Shown here one piece after another: positions 18,377 through 27,424 of a stretch of 64,000 nt of DNA (positions are counted from its first letter, which is position 1; each line of letters starts with the position of its first letter). The translations under genes and the position numbers were made by a program. The notes below the pieces were generated by a model, which saw only the letters and a list, made by a program, of their open reading frames with translations, was not told where the DNA came from and searched no databases. Source of the stretch: Granulicella sp. dw_53 (GTDB lineage: Bacteria > Acidobacteriota > Terriglobia > Terriglobales > Acidobacteriaceae); assembly GCF_018449545.1 (NCBI RefSeq), contig NZ_JAAVUR010000001.1, positions 620,001 to 684,000 of the forward strand, in the 5' to 3' direction.

Positions 18377-21259
18377 CTAAAACGAGAGGCGCAGGGCCAG
18401 TTGTACGTTGCGGGGATCGCCTACGGCGGTGGGGGTTCCGAAGGTAGATGATGGATTGGTGGGATAGACACCGGTACCGAAGGTTCCGTTGGGGATCTGA
18501 TTGTTGCGATGGTTGAGAGCGTTGAAGGCTTCGGCGATGCCTTGCAGCTTGAAGCGTTCGCCGATAGGAATGGTGCGGCTGAGACGTGCACTGAGGGTGA
18601 AGGTGTCGAAGCCGATGCCTGCGTTGCGTCCGATCACAGTGCCCGGTAGCACGGCGGTACAGCTCACGAGGCCGGATACGCAAGGGCGCAGAGGCGTGGT
18701 CTGGATGGAGTTTGCGCCGGTGGTGATGTTGAACGGGAGAGCGGAGTAGTACTGCAGGATGCCGCCTAGTTGGAAGCCGTGGGTAAGACGTCCGGCGAGG
18801 GTGCGGGATGGCTCCATCGAGGTGTGAAGGGTGGCGTCGAAGACCACGCGGTGGCGCTGGTCGTCGTCGGAGCGGCTGCGGTCCATGGCGAGGTTGAAGT
18901 TGTTGATGGGAGAGCTGAAGAAGAACTCGCCGACGTTATCGATGGCCTTGGACCAGGTATAAGAGATGCGGTAGCTGCCCCAGCGGCTGGGCCGTTGGAC
19001 GTAAGAGACGGAGAGGCCGTCGTAGTAGGAGTCTGCCGCTGCGGCGTATTCCTTGTTGTTGGCGTAGGTAGTGATGGGGCGGCAGAGGTTGATGGGATCG
19101 ACGTTGGAGAGGCATGTGGGGGTGTTGAGGTTGACGGAGATAAGAAGATGTACTCCGCGTAGGTGCTCATAGCTGATGGCGAGGCTGCTCTTCTGGGTGA
19201 TTTGCTGATCGACCTCGATGCTGGACTGCTCGGAGTAGGCGTTCTGCAGGTGAGGATCCATGGTGGTCAGGCTGAGGCGAGTGTTCGACGGGATGGTGGT
19301 AGCGGTATAGCCGGTGGCGATGTTGGGAAAGGTCGGCGCTCCGGCCTGACCGAAGGAGAGCGCCAGAGTGGTGAAGGTGGAGTTGTTGATGGCTGTGCCG
19401 TTGTTGTCAGATTCGAGAGCGTTGGAGAGGGCACGGAGCGGGACGCGATCGTAGAAGAGGCCGAAGCTGCCGCGGATGACGGTGTTGCGATTCTTGTAGG
19501 GAGACCAGGCAAAGCCGAAGCGTGGGGAGATGTTGTTGGTGTCGGTGGAGACTTGCTTGAGGAACTGGAGATCGTAGCGGAGGCCAGCGTTGAGGGTGAG
19601 TTGAGGGCTGATCTTCCACTCGTCCTGGGCGTAGAAGCCGATGTTGGGATTGAGTTGAGGGACGATGGTGTTGCCGAAGGATTGGGTAAAGGTGGTGTAG
19701 GTTCCCTTCTGAAAGGTGGCGAGGGAGGAGAAGGCGTAGCTGCCACGGATGGACTGCGGGAAGGTGATGGTGAGGTCGTTGTAGAGGAGGTCGACTCCGA
19801 CGCGGAGGGCGTGGGCTCCGGCCTGATGGGAGAGGTTGTCGACGAGCTCGTAGAGGCGGTCGTAACGTGCGGTGGGCGAGGCGGAGAGCGTACCGAAGGA
19901 GGCTATGCCGGAGATGCTGACTGCAGGGCCGATGGGATCGTTGACGGGAGCCTGGAGATTGCTGTTGGTGAACTGGCCGCGAGTTTCATTGACGGTGCGG
20001 GGGGTGAGGATGGCCAGATTGCTGATGGCGATGGTCTGGTCGAGATCTTCAAGGCCCGCAGCGGCGCTGGTGTAGCTGATACCTCCAACGCCTCGGGAGT
20101 TCTGGCTGGCGACGTGGTACAGGCTGTAGCGGGCGCTCAACTGATCGCGCTGGCTGATGTGGTGATCGAGCTTGACGAAGAAGTTGCTGGAGCGCACGGG
20201 GTTGGAGTAAAGGGTCGTCGGGTTTGTAGGACTGATGGCGAGCTGCTGGCCTTGATAGCCAGTGTTCTGCAGGACGGTGTTGATGGCTGCGGCGTTGGCG
20301 GAGGTGATGGTGATGATGCCGTTCTGGTTGAGGTTGCGTTGCTCGAAGTTGCCGAAGTAGAAGGTGCGGTCGCGAACGATGGGGCCGCCCAGCGAGGCGC
20401 CGTACTGGGCCTGGGTGAGCGGGAGGTTGGTGCGGGAGAGCGCATTGGCGGCGTTGAGGCGCTGATTGCGGAGGTAACCGTAGAGGTTGCCGTGGAGGTC
20501 GTTCGAGCCGCTCTTGGAGACGAAGTTGATGTAGCCGCCGAGAGCGCGGCCGAACTCCGCCTGACCACCGCTGGTGACGACCTGCATCTCGTGAATGACG
20601 TCCATGCCGAAGCCCGTCTGCACGAGGCCCGCTGCGTCGTCGTTGGCGGAGAGGCCGTCGACGATGAAGCTGTTGGAGAAGTTGCGTTGGCTGTTGACGG
20701 AGATGCCCTGCCCTCCGACGGCGGAGGTCTCGGCGAAGAGTTGGTTGGCTCCGGTGTTGGTGGGAGAGACCCCGGGGACGAGAAGGGCGAGGTCGAGGAA
20801 GTTGCGTCCGTTGAAGGGGAGGTTGGCGACCTCGGTCTGGGAGATGGTGCCGGCGATCTGACTGCGGTCTGTCTCGAGGAGAGGCGCAGCGGCAGCTACG
20901 TTGACCACGGATTGCTCGGAGCCGATGGCGAGCTTGACGGGGATGTCAAAGGCAGCGCCGATGGTGAGAGTTACTGGAATGTGGGCGTCCGCAAAGCCGG
21001 ACTGCGTGACGGTAAGTTCGTACGGGCCTACTTGCAGGTAAGCAAAGCGGAAGCGGCCCTCTGAGTCGGTGAGGATGGTTCGGGTACGGTTGGTGGCGTT
21101 TTGACGAGCGGTGACCGAGACTCCGGGAATGACCGCTCCAGAGGTGTCGGTGACGCGACCGCTGAGAGACGCGTTATTGACGGTCTCTTGAGCGAGTGCG
21201 CAGAAGGGAAAAGCAGACAGCGCGACGAGCAGCAAGCTGCTGCGCATGGGCGAGTGCAC
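18377..21259 (-). CDS. Oar-type TonB-dependent outer-membrane receptor
   Basis: Outer-membrane receptor of about 960 residues. A signal peptide (LLLVALSAFPFCALAQ) is followed by a carboxypeptidase-regulatory-like domain (SLSGRVTDTSGAVIPGVSV), then a plug (VANLPFNGRNFLDLALLVPGV, SFIVDGLSANDD, GGQAEFGRALGGYINFVSKSG) and a long beta-barrel with alternating aromatic strands. It ends in the BAM-type terminal QLALRLSF. The GTG at 21259 is chosen because GGAGG lies seven bases upstream; the ATG at 21286 has no ribosome site. No ligand can be read directly, and most Terriglobia relatives are annotated only generically. The setting between CopD/Cys-His and BNR genes suggests a metal or metal-chelate substrate. 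Confidence 0.93.
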   Translation of the reverse strand: MHSPMRSSLLLVALSAFPFCALAQETVNNASLSGRVTDTSGAVIPGVSVTARQNATNRTRTILTDSEGRFRFAYLQVGPYELTVTQSGFADAHIPVTLTIGAAFDIPVKLAIGSEQSVVNVAAAAPLLETDRSQIAGTISQTEVANLPFNGRNFLDLALLVPGVSPTNTGANQLFAETSAVGGQGISVNSQRNFSNSFIVDGLSANDDAAGLVQTGFGMDVIHEMQVVTSGGQAEFGRALGGYINFVSKSGSNDLHGNLYGYLRNQRLNAANALSRTNLPLTQAQYGASLGGPIVRDRTFYFGNFEQRNLNQNGIITITSANAAAINTVLQNTGYQGQQLAISPTNPTTLYSNPVRSSNFFVKLDHHISQRDQLSARYSLYHVASQNSRGVGGISYTSAAAGLEDLDQTIAISNLAILTPRTVNETRGQFTNSNLQAPVNDPIGPAVSISGIASFGTLSASPTARYDRLYELVDNLSHQAGAHALRVGVDLLYNDLTITFPQSIRGSYAFSSLATFQKGTYTTFTQSFGNTIVPQLNPNIGFYAQDEWKISPQLTLNAGLRYDLQFLKQVSTDTNNISPRFGFAWSPYKNRNTVIRGSFGLFYDRVPLRALSNALESDNNGTAINNSTFTTLALSFGQAGAPTFPNIATGYTATTIPSNTRLSLTTMDPHLQNAYSEQSSIEVDQQITQKSSLAISYEHLRGVHLLISVNLNTPTCLSNVDPINLCRPITTYANNKEYAAAADSYYDGLSVSYVQRPSRWGSYRISYTWSKAIDNVGEFFFSSPINNFNLAMDRSRSDDDQRHRVVFDATLHTSMEPSRTLAGRLTHGFQLGGILQYYSALPFNITTGANSIQTTPLRPCVSGLVSCTAVLPGTVIGRNAGIGFDTFTLSARLSRTIPIGERFKLQGIAEAFNALNHRNNQIPNGTFGTGVYPTNPSSTFGTPTAVGDPRNVQLALRLSF

Positions 21260-21325
21260 GGTGGAGCCTCCGGGGTCGTTGGGCATGGATGGAGTCCATG
21301 CGGAGCTTTTCTGAGGGGAAGATCT

Positions 21326-21745
21326 TCAGAGAAGAACGATTGCCGAAGGAGGACCGCGTTTGGGGTGGGAGCTGTCGAAGCTAGTGGGGATCCAGGGGGT
21401 GTGCTGGATGGATGAAGCTGAGGCTAGTGTCGCGAGTCCTAGAAGATCAGAGGAGTCGCTGAGCGCGAAGGATGGTGTATGTACGCTGGACGGAGCGAGC
21501 GGAGAGTAGGGGCACTTCTCGTGGACAGAGGTTAGGCCGGACTGACTTGCGGGCCGGCCGCTGCACTCGCCCTGCATCCCAGCGAAGTGTTTGCCATGAG
21601 CACGGCAGCAGGCTGGCAAGGGTGTGGTTGCGCCGGCGGGATCGGAGAAGAATGCCTGGCAGAGCAGGAGCAGCAGCGAGGCGAGCAGAGTGGCGGCAGT
21701 GAGTCTTCCCTGCCCTCCACGACGTGCTGTTGCCAGACTGCGCAT
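21326..21745 (-). CDS. Small exported Cys/His-containing protein, putative metal-binding
   Basis: Protein of 139 residues. After a basic start and a strong hydrophobic segment (AATLLASLLLLLCQAFF) the mature part has PACCRAHGKHFAGM and then CSG and EKCPY, giving four cysteines and several histidines in about 45 residues. The remaining C-terminal part is Ser/Pro-rich and low complexity. The pattern CCR-x-HGKH recalls small exported proteins of the DUF2946-like kind found near copper genes; this assignment is tentative. The ATG at 21745 is chosen because GAGGA lies five bases upstream. The longer reading from 21850 is not needed. The copD stop lies 22 bases upstream and the TonB receptor start 66 bases downstream on the same strand, so an operon is likely. 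Confidence 0.75.
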   Translation of the reverse strand: MRSLATARRGGQGRLTAATLLASLLLLLCQAFFSDPAGATTPLPACCRAHGKHFAGMQGECSGRPASQSGLTSVHEKCPYSPLAPSSVHTPSFALSDSSDLLGLATLASASSIQHTPWIPTSFDSSHPKRGPPSAIVLL

Positions 21746-21767
21746 TTTTATCCTCGGTCCATCCAGA

Positions 21768-22679
21768 TTACATGTTTGCCATCGGGGGTGCTGTATTGGC
21801 GAGTAGACCCGAGAGGCAAAGAATAAAGACCATGACGATTGCTTCGGCAAGTATTAGACGAAGCAGCAATGTAGTTCGTCTCCCGGTCGCGGGACGTTGT
21901 AGACAGAAGAGACGGCTGGTTGCGCCCAGGGAGAGCGCCGCAAGAACAAACGCAACCTTGATGAGCAATATCTTACCCCAGGTGCTGGTCCAGAGCGCCG
22001 GCAAGGAGTTGTTGAGCTCGCGGTCGGAGGTGTAGATGCCGGAGAGGACCAGCACGATGAGAGCCCAGGTGACGGTCTGCGAGAGACGATTTCCGTAGGT
22101 CCAGAGCGTTGCGATGCCGGCGTGGCGGGCCAGCCGGGGCAGAATAATGAGACCGGAGATGAGCACCGAACCGGCCCAGACAGCGGTCGCGAGGATGTGC
22201 AGGAGTTGGGTGAGTTCGGTGAGGGTGAAGTCGCCTTGGTCGGCGGCGTGTCCAGAGGCCGCCTTGGCGAAGGCTATCAGGCAGAGAGCGCCGATGGCGG
22301 ACCAGATGGCGACGGGTTTTCTGCCTAGCAGGACCGTTACCAGCAGGATCGCGAGCCCGAGGGAGTTAAGGTACCAGAGCGTGCCCTGATGGGTGGAGGA
22401 GAGGATTGTGGGAGCGAGGGCGAGGTTTTCCGCAAAGCCGGTCGAGCCGCTCATACTGGCGGCGAGAAACCAGGGACGGACGAGATGCGCCAACATCAGA
22501 ACTCCGATGCAGACTAGAAGCAGGCTTCGCAGTGGGTAGGCGGAAGGAGGTGAAGCTGGCTGCTCCGCGTTGGGAGCGGCCAGCCACCATCCGGCCAGCC
22601 CGATACCGAGGATGAGGGCGTAAGAGGCATCCGAGGAGGCTGCGAGTAGAACGCTAAAGAAGAGGATCGGACTGGCCAC
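21768..22679 (-). CDS. copD: CopD family copper-resistance/uptake membrane protein
   Basis: Inner-membrane protein of 303 residues with about eight transmembrane helices. The C-terminal half carries the CopD/PcoD domain: LTQLLHILATAVWAGSVLIS with the conserved His, then WGKILLIKVAFVLAALSLG. Family members move copper across the inner membrane together with periplasmic CopC. Start is GTG, overlapping the copC stop by one base (TAGTG), so translation is coupled to copC. Next downstream is the small Cys/His protein. The N-terminal hydrophobic half is typical of bacterial CopD. Confidence 0.92.
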   Translation of the reverse strand: MASPILFFSVLLAASSDASYALILGIGLAGWWLAAPNAEQPASPPSAYPLRSLLLVCIGVLMLAHLVRPWFLAASMSGSTGFAENLALAPTILSSTHQGTLWYLNSLGLAILLVTVLLGRKPVAIWSAIGALCLIAFAKAASGHAADQGDFTLTELTQLLHILATAVWAGSVLISGLIILPRLARHAGIATLWTYGNRLSQTVTWALIVLVLSGIYTSDRELNNSLPALWTSTWGKILLIKVAFVLAALSLGATSRLFCLQRPATGRRTTLLLRLILAEAIVMVFILCLSGLLANTAPPMANM

Positions 22680-23059
22680 TACTTGACCGTGAACTTGTAC
22701 TCACCTTGCGAGCGGTGGCTATCTACGGAGACGGCGACCCAGTTGACGATGTAGACGCCGGGATGCAACGTTGGCATGGCGAGAGTCATCGACTTGGCGT
22801 CTCCGCCGACGGCGGAGGAATCCTTGTTGACGACGTGGCCGGTGGCGTCAGTCACGGTGAGATGGCTGAACTTCGGCTCGATCGCGCCGCTGAAGTGCAT
22901 CATGACGACGCTTGGCGAGGTGACGGTTGAGTCCGCCGCAGGCATCATCGCTTCTGGATGAGTGTGGGCGAAGGCAGAGGGGACCGCGAGGAAGAGTGCG
23001 AAGACGACGATTGCTGCGAAGGCCAGGGAGAGACAATTCCGCCGGGAGCTTTGGATCAT
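22679..23059 (-). CDS. copC: CopC periplasmic copper-binding protein
   Basis: Periplasmic cupredoxin-like copper carrier of 126 residues. A signal peptide (SLAFAAIVVFALFLAVPS) is cleaved before HTHPEAMMP, leaving an N-terminal histidine. The Cu(II) site is completed by Asp and His in VDSHRSQGEYKF. One Met-rich patch (EAMMP) is present, while the long Met-rich Cu(I) loop of Pseudomonas CopC is not evident. This fits the Cu(II)-only CopC class. I take the ATG at 23059, with GAGGA seven bases upstream, over the ATG at 23074. It is the first gene of a five-gene run and is coupled to copD by a one-base overlap. Confidence 0.93.
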   Translation of the reverse strand: MIQSSRRNCLSLAFAAIVVFALFLAVPSAFAHTHPEAMMPAADSTVTSPSVVMMHFSGAIEPKFSHLTVTDATGHVVNKDSSAVGGDAKSMTLAMPTLHPGVYIVNWVAVSVDSHRSQGEYKFTVK

Positions 23060-23186
23060 ATTGAGTCCTCTCATTCTTGAATGATTGCCTGCAACTCTGC
23101 GGGAAATCCCAGCGCGCCGAAGGCGGCCGGGAGAGGAACAACGGGGTCCTCCGTATTCTCAAAATGTAGCATGGAGCCGAATATAG

Positions 23187-23214
23187 ATCGGCTTGACGGG
23201 AGTATCAAGCCGAT
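23187..23214. terminator. Inverted repeat upstream of copC
   Basis: A perfect 10-bp stem (ATCGGCTTGA / TCAAGCCGAT) with an 8-base loop, flanked by TTTTCT on the + strand. It lies between the RND efflux operon and copC, both on the minus strand. It could terminate transcription, or act as an operator for the copC promoter region. Confidence 0.5.
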
Positions 23215-23229
23215 TTTCTGGGTTTCGTG

Positions 23230-23256
23230 GCGGTTGCGGGACTCGCCCGCAACCGC
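23230..23256 (-). terminator. Hairpin immediately after the RND pump gene
   Basis: A perfect 11-bp GC-rich stem (GCGGTTGCGGG / CCCGCAACCGC) with a 5-base loop starts two bases beyond the stop codon of the RND gene. No long T run follows, so it may act as an RNA-stability or attenuating hairpin as well as a terminator. Together with the second hairpin it separates the efflux operon from copC. Confidence 0.6.
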
Positions 23257-23257
23257 G

Positions 23258-26200
23258 TTATGGCTGATCTCTCCTTCGCAGCAAGAGGGGCAGGATGAAG
23301 AGGATCGCAAGCACTGTGGTGAGCATGCCACCGACGACGACGCGGGCCAGCGGCTGTTGCGCCTGGGCTCCGATGCCGTCGGAGAGCGCGGCGGGCAGCA
23401 GGCCGAGACTGGCGGCCATGCAGGCCATCACTACGGGAACCATCTCGTCGAGACAGCCGTGCATGAAGCCTTCCAGGCTGTTATCTTCACGCTCGGAGCG
23501 GCGCACTCCGGAAAGGAAGACAACTGCGCCTAGGGTCGCGACTCCTATGAGCGAGGTAAAGCCTACGGCGGCCGAGATGCTGAAGGGGGTTCGTGTGATG
23601 AAGAGCGAGGCGACTCCGCCTACTGCGGCGAAGGGTAGCGTCGCAAGCACGATCAGGGCGTCTTTCCAGGAGTTGAACTGCACGAACAGAAGCACGACGA
23701 TGACCGCCAGGGAGACAGGAACGATAATCGCAAGCCGCCGCTGTTCTTTCTTGAGCGAGTCGAACTCCCCGGCCCAGGTGTACTCGTAGCCGGAGGGTAA
23801 CTTTACCTGTTGGGCGAGTTTGGATTGGAGCTCGTTGATGGTGGTGGCGAGGTCGCGTCCGCGTACGCTGAACTTGATGGGGATGTAGCGGCGTCCTCCC
23901 TCGCGATAGATCATGAAGCTGCCCTCGCGGATTGAGACATCGGCGATCTGGCCCAGCGGGACGCGGCTTCCGTCGGCGGTGGGAACGAGAATGCCGCGGA
24001 TCGCGTCGGCGCTGTGGCGGTTTGCATCGGGATAGCGCACCGTCAGATCGAAGCGCCTATCTCCCTGAACTACCTGCGAGATTGGAGCTCCACCTACGGC
24101 AGCTTGAATGACTGCGTTGATGTCTCCCGAGAGAATTCCGTAGCGGGCGGCCCGTTGCCGGTCGATCTGAATGACCAGCGAAGGTTGACCGCCGACCTTG
24201 AACACGCCGACATCCGCGACGCCTGGGACGGAGGTCATGACCTCCGAGATCTTCTGGGCGACATGGGTCAATGTGTCGAAGTCATCGCCGAAGAGTTTGA
24301 GCGAGTTTTCGCCCTTCACTCCGGACATGGCCTCTTCGACGTTGTCCTGGATGTTCTGCGAGAAATTGAGGTCCACGCCTGGGAAACGCGAGAGGCGGTG
24401 ATTCATCTCTTCGATGAGCTTGGGTTTGGTCAGCCCCGGCCGCCACTCACTGGCTGGCTTTAGGGTGACGGAGACTTCGATGTTATTGAAGGAACTGACG
24501 TCGGTGCCGTCGTCTGGACGGCCCATCTGCGAGACGGTCTGTAAGACCTCCGGGGACTCCGCGATGACGCTTCGCATCTCTCCGGCCAACTTTGCGGAGG
24601 TCGAGAAGGCGATGTCCTGCGGCAACGTTGCACGAATCCACAGGTTGCCTTCTTCGAGCGGCGGCATGAACTCACCACCGACCATGATGAACAGGATGAC
24701 ACCTGCCGCAAGGAGCGCCGCGCCACCAAGCCATACTGTCTTGGGATGTCCCAGCGTGGCCTTGAGGGCCTTGCCATAGCCGCGCCGCAAGCGAACATTG
24801 AGCCAGGTGTTCCCTGCCCCTTTCGCCTCTTGCTTGGGAGCGGTTACGAAGGCGAGTACGGGGGCAAAGATGAGCGCGAAGCCAAGGGCTCCCATCAGCG
24901 CGAAGCCGTAGGTCACCGACATGGGGGAGAAGATTTGTCCAGCGACTCCCTGCATGGTGAACAGCGGGACAAAGGCGATGAGGATGATGGCAGTCGAGAA
25001 GAGCACCGGCCGCGACGCCTCCATGACGCCTTCGACGATCAGATCGCGAGTGTCCTCTCCGGGGAGACGGCGCGTGAGCTTTCGGAAGATGCTCTCGAGC
25101 ACGATGATGGACGAATCGACGAGGATGCCGAAGTCGATCGCTCCGATGGAGATAAGGTTTGCGGCGTGGTCTGTGACCACCATCAGTCCGAAGGCGAACA
25201 AGACCGCAAACGGAATGGTGACGGCTGCGATGAAGGTAATACGCAGATCACCCAGCATCACCAAGAGCACCAGCGTGACGAGGATGAGTCCGGTGATGAC
25301 GACGTGCCACACGGTGTGGGTGGTGTTGTCGATCAGCTTAGTACGGTCGTAGATGGTGCTGATTTTCATGCCCCGAGGCAAGAGACCGCCGTTGTTCAGC
25401 TTTTCAATCTTGGCCTTGAGTCCTTGCAGGGCAGGCAGAGATTGCTCTCCTTTTTGGAGCAGCACAATGCCGATGACGACGTCGTTTTCGTGATTACGGC
25501 CTACCTGGCCCATTCGCGGCTGGAAGCCCTCTTTCACGGCCGCGATGTCGCTGATACGGATCGGTGCGCCGTTCTTTTCCGCGACGACTACGGCGCCGAT
25601 GTCTCCTGTGTCATGGACCTGTCCCAAGGCACGTACGTTGACACTCTGATCCCCGAGTTGCAGATAGTTACCGCCGGCGTTGGCGTTGCTGGATTGCAAG
25701 GCGTTGATCACCTGTGTGAGCGTGACACCATAGCTTAGGAGCCGGTTGGGGTCGGGTTCCACCTGATACTGCCGCGTGGTTCCGCCGAAGGTCGTGATGT
25801 CGATGATGCCTTGAACCTGTTTCAGTTCGCGGCGGACGAGCCAATCCTGGGTAGCCTTGATCTCGTTGAGCGAGTATCCCGGACCTGTGAGCTGATAGCG
25901 GTAGATCTCTCCGATGGGAGACCATGGCGACAGCTGAGGCTGCAGATTGTTCGGCAGCGACAGGGTTTGAAGCCGGTTCAAGACTTCTTGACGGTCACGA
26001 AACTGGTCGGAGCCGAAGCTGAAGTAGAGTTTGACGTCTGAGAGGCCGAAGATGCTGATAGAACGGACCTCTTCGAGGTGAGGGGTTCCGTTCAACGTCG
26101 TCTCGACAGGAACGGTTACCTGCTGCTCCATCTCTTCGGCAGACCAGGAGGGATTCTGGGTGATGATCTCGACCAGAGGCGGAGAGGGGTCGGGGTAGGC

Positions 26201-26308
26201 CTCGATATCGAGCCGCGTCAAAGCAAAGACGCCAGCGGCGAGCATTACGAAGAAGACGATCAGGACGATCGCCCGGAATTGGATCAGGCGGCGGATCAGA
26301 GCTTTCAT
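23258..26308 (-). CDS. czcA: Heavy-metal efflux RND transporter, CzcA type
   Basis: Inner-membrane proton-driven pump of 1016 residues with the usual RND layout of two sets of six helices and two large periplasmic loops. The fourth helix reads AIDFGILVDSSIIVLE (about residues 391-404) with Asp-Asp-Glu in the DFGxxVD arrangement of HME pumps for Co, Zn, Cd or Ni. The Cu/Ag pumps (CusA) have a different helix and three periplasmic methionines. At the two of those positions I could align, this protein has Ile (FNNIEVSVTLKP) and Glu (NVEEAMSG), so monovalent copper is unlikely. It lies three bases after the adaptor gene. Confidence 0.93.
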   Translation of the reverse strand: MKALIRRLIQFRAIVLIVFFVMLAAGVFALTRLDIEAYPDPSPPLVEIITQNPSWSAEEMEQQVTVPVETTLNGTPHLEEVRSISIFGLSDVKLYFSFGSDQFRDRQEVLNRLQTLSLPNNLQPQLSPWSPIGEIYRYQLTGPGYSLNEIKATQDWLVRRELKQVQGIIDITTFGGTTRQYQVEPDPNRLLSYGVTLTQVINALQSSNANAGGNYLQLGDQSVNVRALGQVHDTGDIGAVVVAEKNGAPIRISDIAAVKEGFQPRMGQVGRNHENDVVIGIVLLQKGEQSLPALQGLKAKIEKLNNGGLLPRGMKISTIYDRTKLIDNTTHTVWHVVITGLILVTLVLLVMLGDLRITFIAAVTIPFAVLFAFGLMVVTDHAANLISIGAIDFGILVDSSIIVLESIFRKLTRRLPGEDTRDLIVEGVMEASRPVLFSTAIILIAFVPLFTMQGVAGQIFSPMSVTYGFALMGALGFALIFAPVLAFVTAPKQEAKGAGNTWLNVRLRRGYGKALKATLGHPKTVWLGGAALLAAGVILFIMVGGEFMPPLEEGNLWIRATLPQDIAFSTSAKLAGEMRSVIAESPEVLQTVSQMGRPDDGTDVSSFNNIEVSVTLKPASEWRPGLTKPKLIEEMNHRLSRFPGVDLNFSQNIQDNVEEAMSGVKGENSLKLFGDDFDTLTHVAQKISEVMTSVPGVADVGVFKVGGQPSLVIQIDRQRAARYGILSGDINAVIQAAVGGAPISQVVQGDRRFDLTVRYPDANRHSADAIRGILVPTADGSRVPLGQIADVSIREGSFMIYREGGRRYIPIKFSVRGRDLATTINELQSKLAQQVKLPSGYEYTWAGEFDSLKKEQRRLAIIVPVSLAVIVVLLFVQFNSWKDALIVLATLPFAAVGGVASLFITRTPFSISAAVGFTSLIGVATLGAVVFLSGVRRSEREDNSLEGFMHGCLDEMVPVVMACMAASLGLLPAALSDGIGAQAQQPLARVVVGGMLTTVLAILFILPLLLRRRDQP

Positions 26309-26311
26309 CGA

Positions 26312-27424
26312 TCAGTCTCCTGTAACCGGGCGAAGAAGAGCGCCGCCCACGGTGACGACCTTATCGCCGTCGTTCAGACCACTGAGGATCTCTACCTGCC
26401 GGACGCCAGCCTTGTCGAAGGTGCGGCCGGTCTGGACGGGGTGTTGATCGAACTTGCCCTGACTGTTCAGAAGAAATACGCTCGTCTTCTCCCCTTCGTG
26501 CAGCACAGCCGTCTCAGGCAAGAGGTAGACCCGGCGGGATGCACCTTCGATCCGAATGGTGGCGAACATCTCGGGCTTAAGTAGGTGTCCCTTGTTCACC
26601 AGCACGACACGCAACTTCAGAGTGTGGGTCGATGGGTCGAGTGCGTCTGAGATATTCGCGATCGTGCCTGTCAGTTTGGTGTCGGGATATGCGGGCACGA
26701 GTACCTGAACGTGGCTTCCAGTCTTCAAGGAAGACAGGTCGCGTTCAAATACGTCTCCGCTCACCCAGACTGTATCGAGATTGGCAATGGTGGCGATGGT
26801 GGTCGCGTTATCAAGGGAGCGTTGCATCTCGCCTGTCGCTGTTCCCACATCGAGGATCGCTCCGCTGATGGGAGCCCGAAGAGCTACCTGATCGGAGACT
26901 CCGTTCTCATCGAAGCCGAGTTCGTGGATGCGTTGCCGCGCTCGCTCTACTTCGGAGTGGGCTATCTCGTCGGTTGCTTCCAACTCGGCGTAGTCCGCCT
27001 GCGAGAGCACGTCATGCTGGAGCAGCAGTTTGCCTCTCGCCAGAGCGCGGTCTGCACGCAGCACCTCGATTTTCGCCTTCTGGAAGTCAGTCCGCGCCAA
27101 TGCGACATCGCTGCTCTCCAGCATCGCGATGACGTCACCCTTCCCGACCTCCTGGCCGGGGAGAACGCGCAGACCGAAGATGCGTCCGCTCAACGGAGGA
27201 TAGATGTGGACGACTTTGGTGGGGTCTGCCATTACGTGGGCAGGCACATCCAGGGAGTCGATATTCTGCTGCGACATGACGGTGGTGGTCTCGACTCCCA
27301 CGTTCGCCTGCTGATTCGCAGGTGCGGCGGGGGGCGCCTCTTTGCATCCGGCTGTCGAGAGGGTAAAGCCTGCGGCAATCGCAAGGACTAGGCTGGCGGA
27401 TTTAATTCGTATGCTGGTCTTCAT
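26312..27424 (-). CDS. czcB: RND efflux periplasmic adaptor, CzcB/CusB type, lipoprotein
   Basis: Membrane-fusion protein of 370 residues linking the RND pump to the outer-membrane channel. A lipoprotein signal with lipobox LSTAGC (Cys near residue 27) is followed by barrel-sandwich halves (IYPPLSGRIFGLRVLPGQEVGKGDVIAML and APISGAILDVGTATGEMQ), a helical hairpin between them, and beta-barrel and membrane-proximal domains (VLVPAYPDTKLTGTIANISD). It has no N-terminal Met-rich copper site. It overlaps the end of the channel gene by four bases (ATGA) and ends three bases before the pump gene, so the three form a tight operon. Confidence 0.93.
   Translation of the reverse strand: MKTSIRIKSASLVLAIAAGFTLSTAGCKEAPPAAPANQQANVGVETTTVMSQQNIDSLDVPAHVMADPTKVVHIYPPLSGRIFGLRVLPGQEVGKGDVIAMLESSDVALARTDFQKAKIEVLRADRALARGKLLLQHDVLSQADYAELEATDEIAHSEVERARQRIHELGFDENGVSDQVALRAPISGAILDVGTATGEMQRSLDNATTIATIANLDTVWVSGDVFERDLSSLKTGSHVQVLVPAYPDTKLTGTIANISDALDPSTHTLKLRVVLVNKGHLLKPEMFATIRIEGASRRVYLLPETAVLHEGEKTSVFLLNSQGKFDQHPVQTGRTFDKAGVRQVEILSGLNDGDKVVTVGGALLRPVTGD

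Noticed and set aside
19163..21064. Open frame of 633 codons on the + strand inside the TonB receptor gene
   Set aside because: It is antisense to a clear receptor, and the translation is Gly/Val/Glu/Ala-rich without any pattern. Long antisense frames are expected where the coding strand is so C-rich.
21746..21850. N-terminal extension of the small Cys/His protein
   Set aside because: The extra 35 residues show no pattern, overlap the end of copD and lack a ribosome site, while the internal ATG has GAGGA five bases upstream and starts a signal-like sequence.
24746..25738. 330-codon + strand frame inside the RND pump gene
   Set aside because: Antisense shadow with a charged, repetitive translation (EDE, HHQEHQ) and no domain; the RND protein on the other strand is certain.
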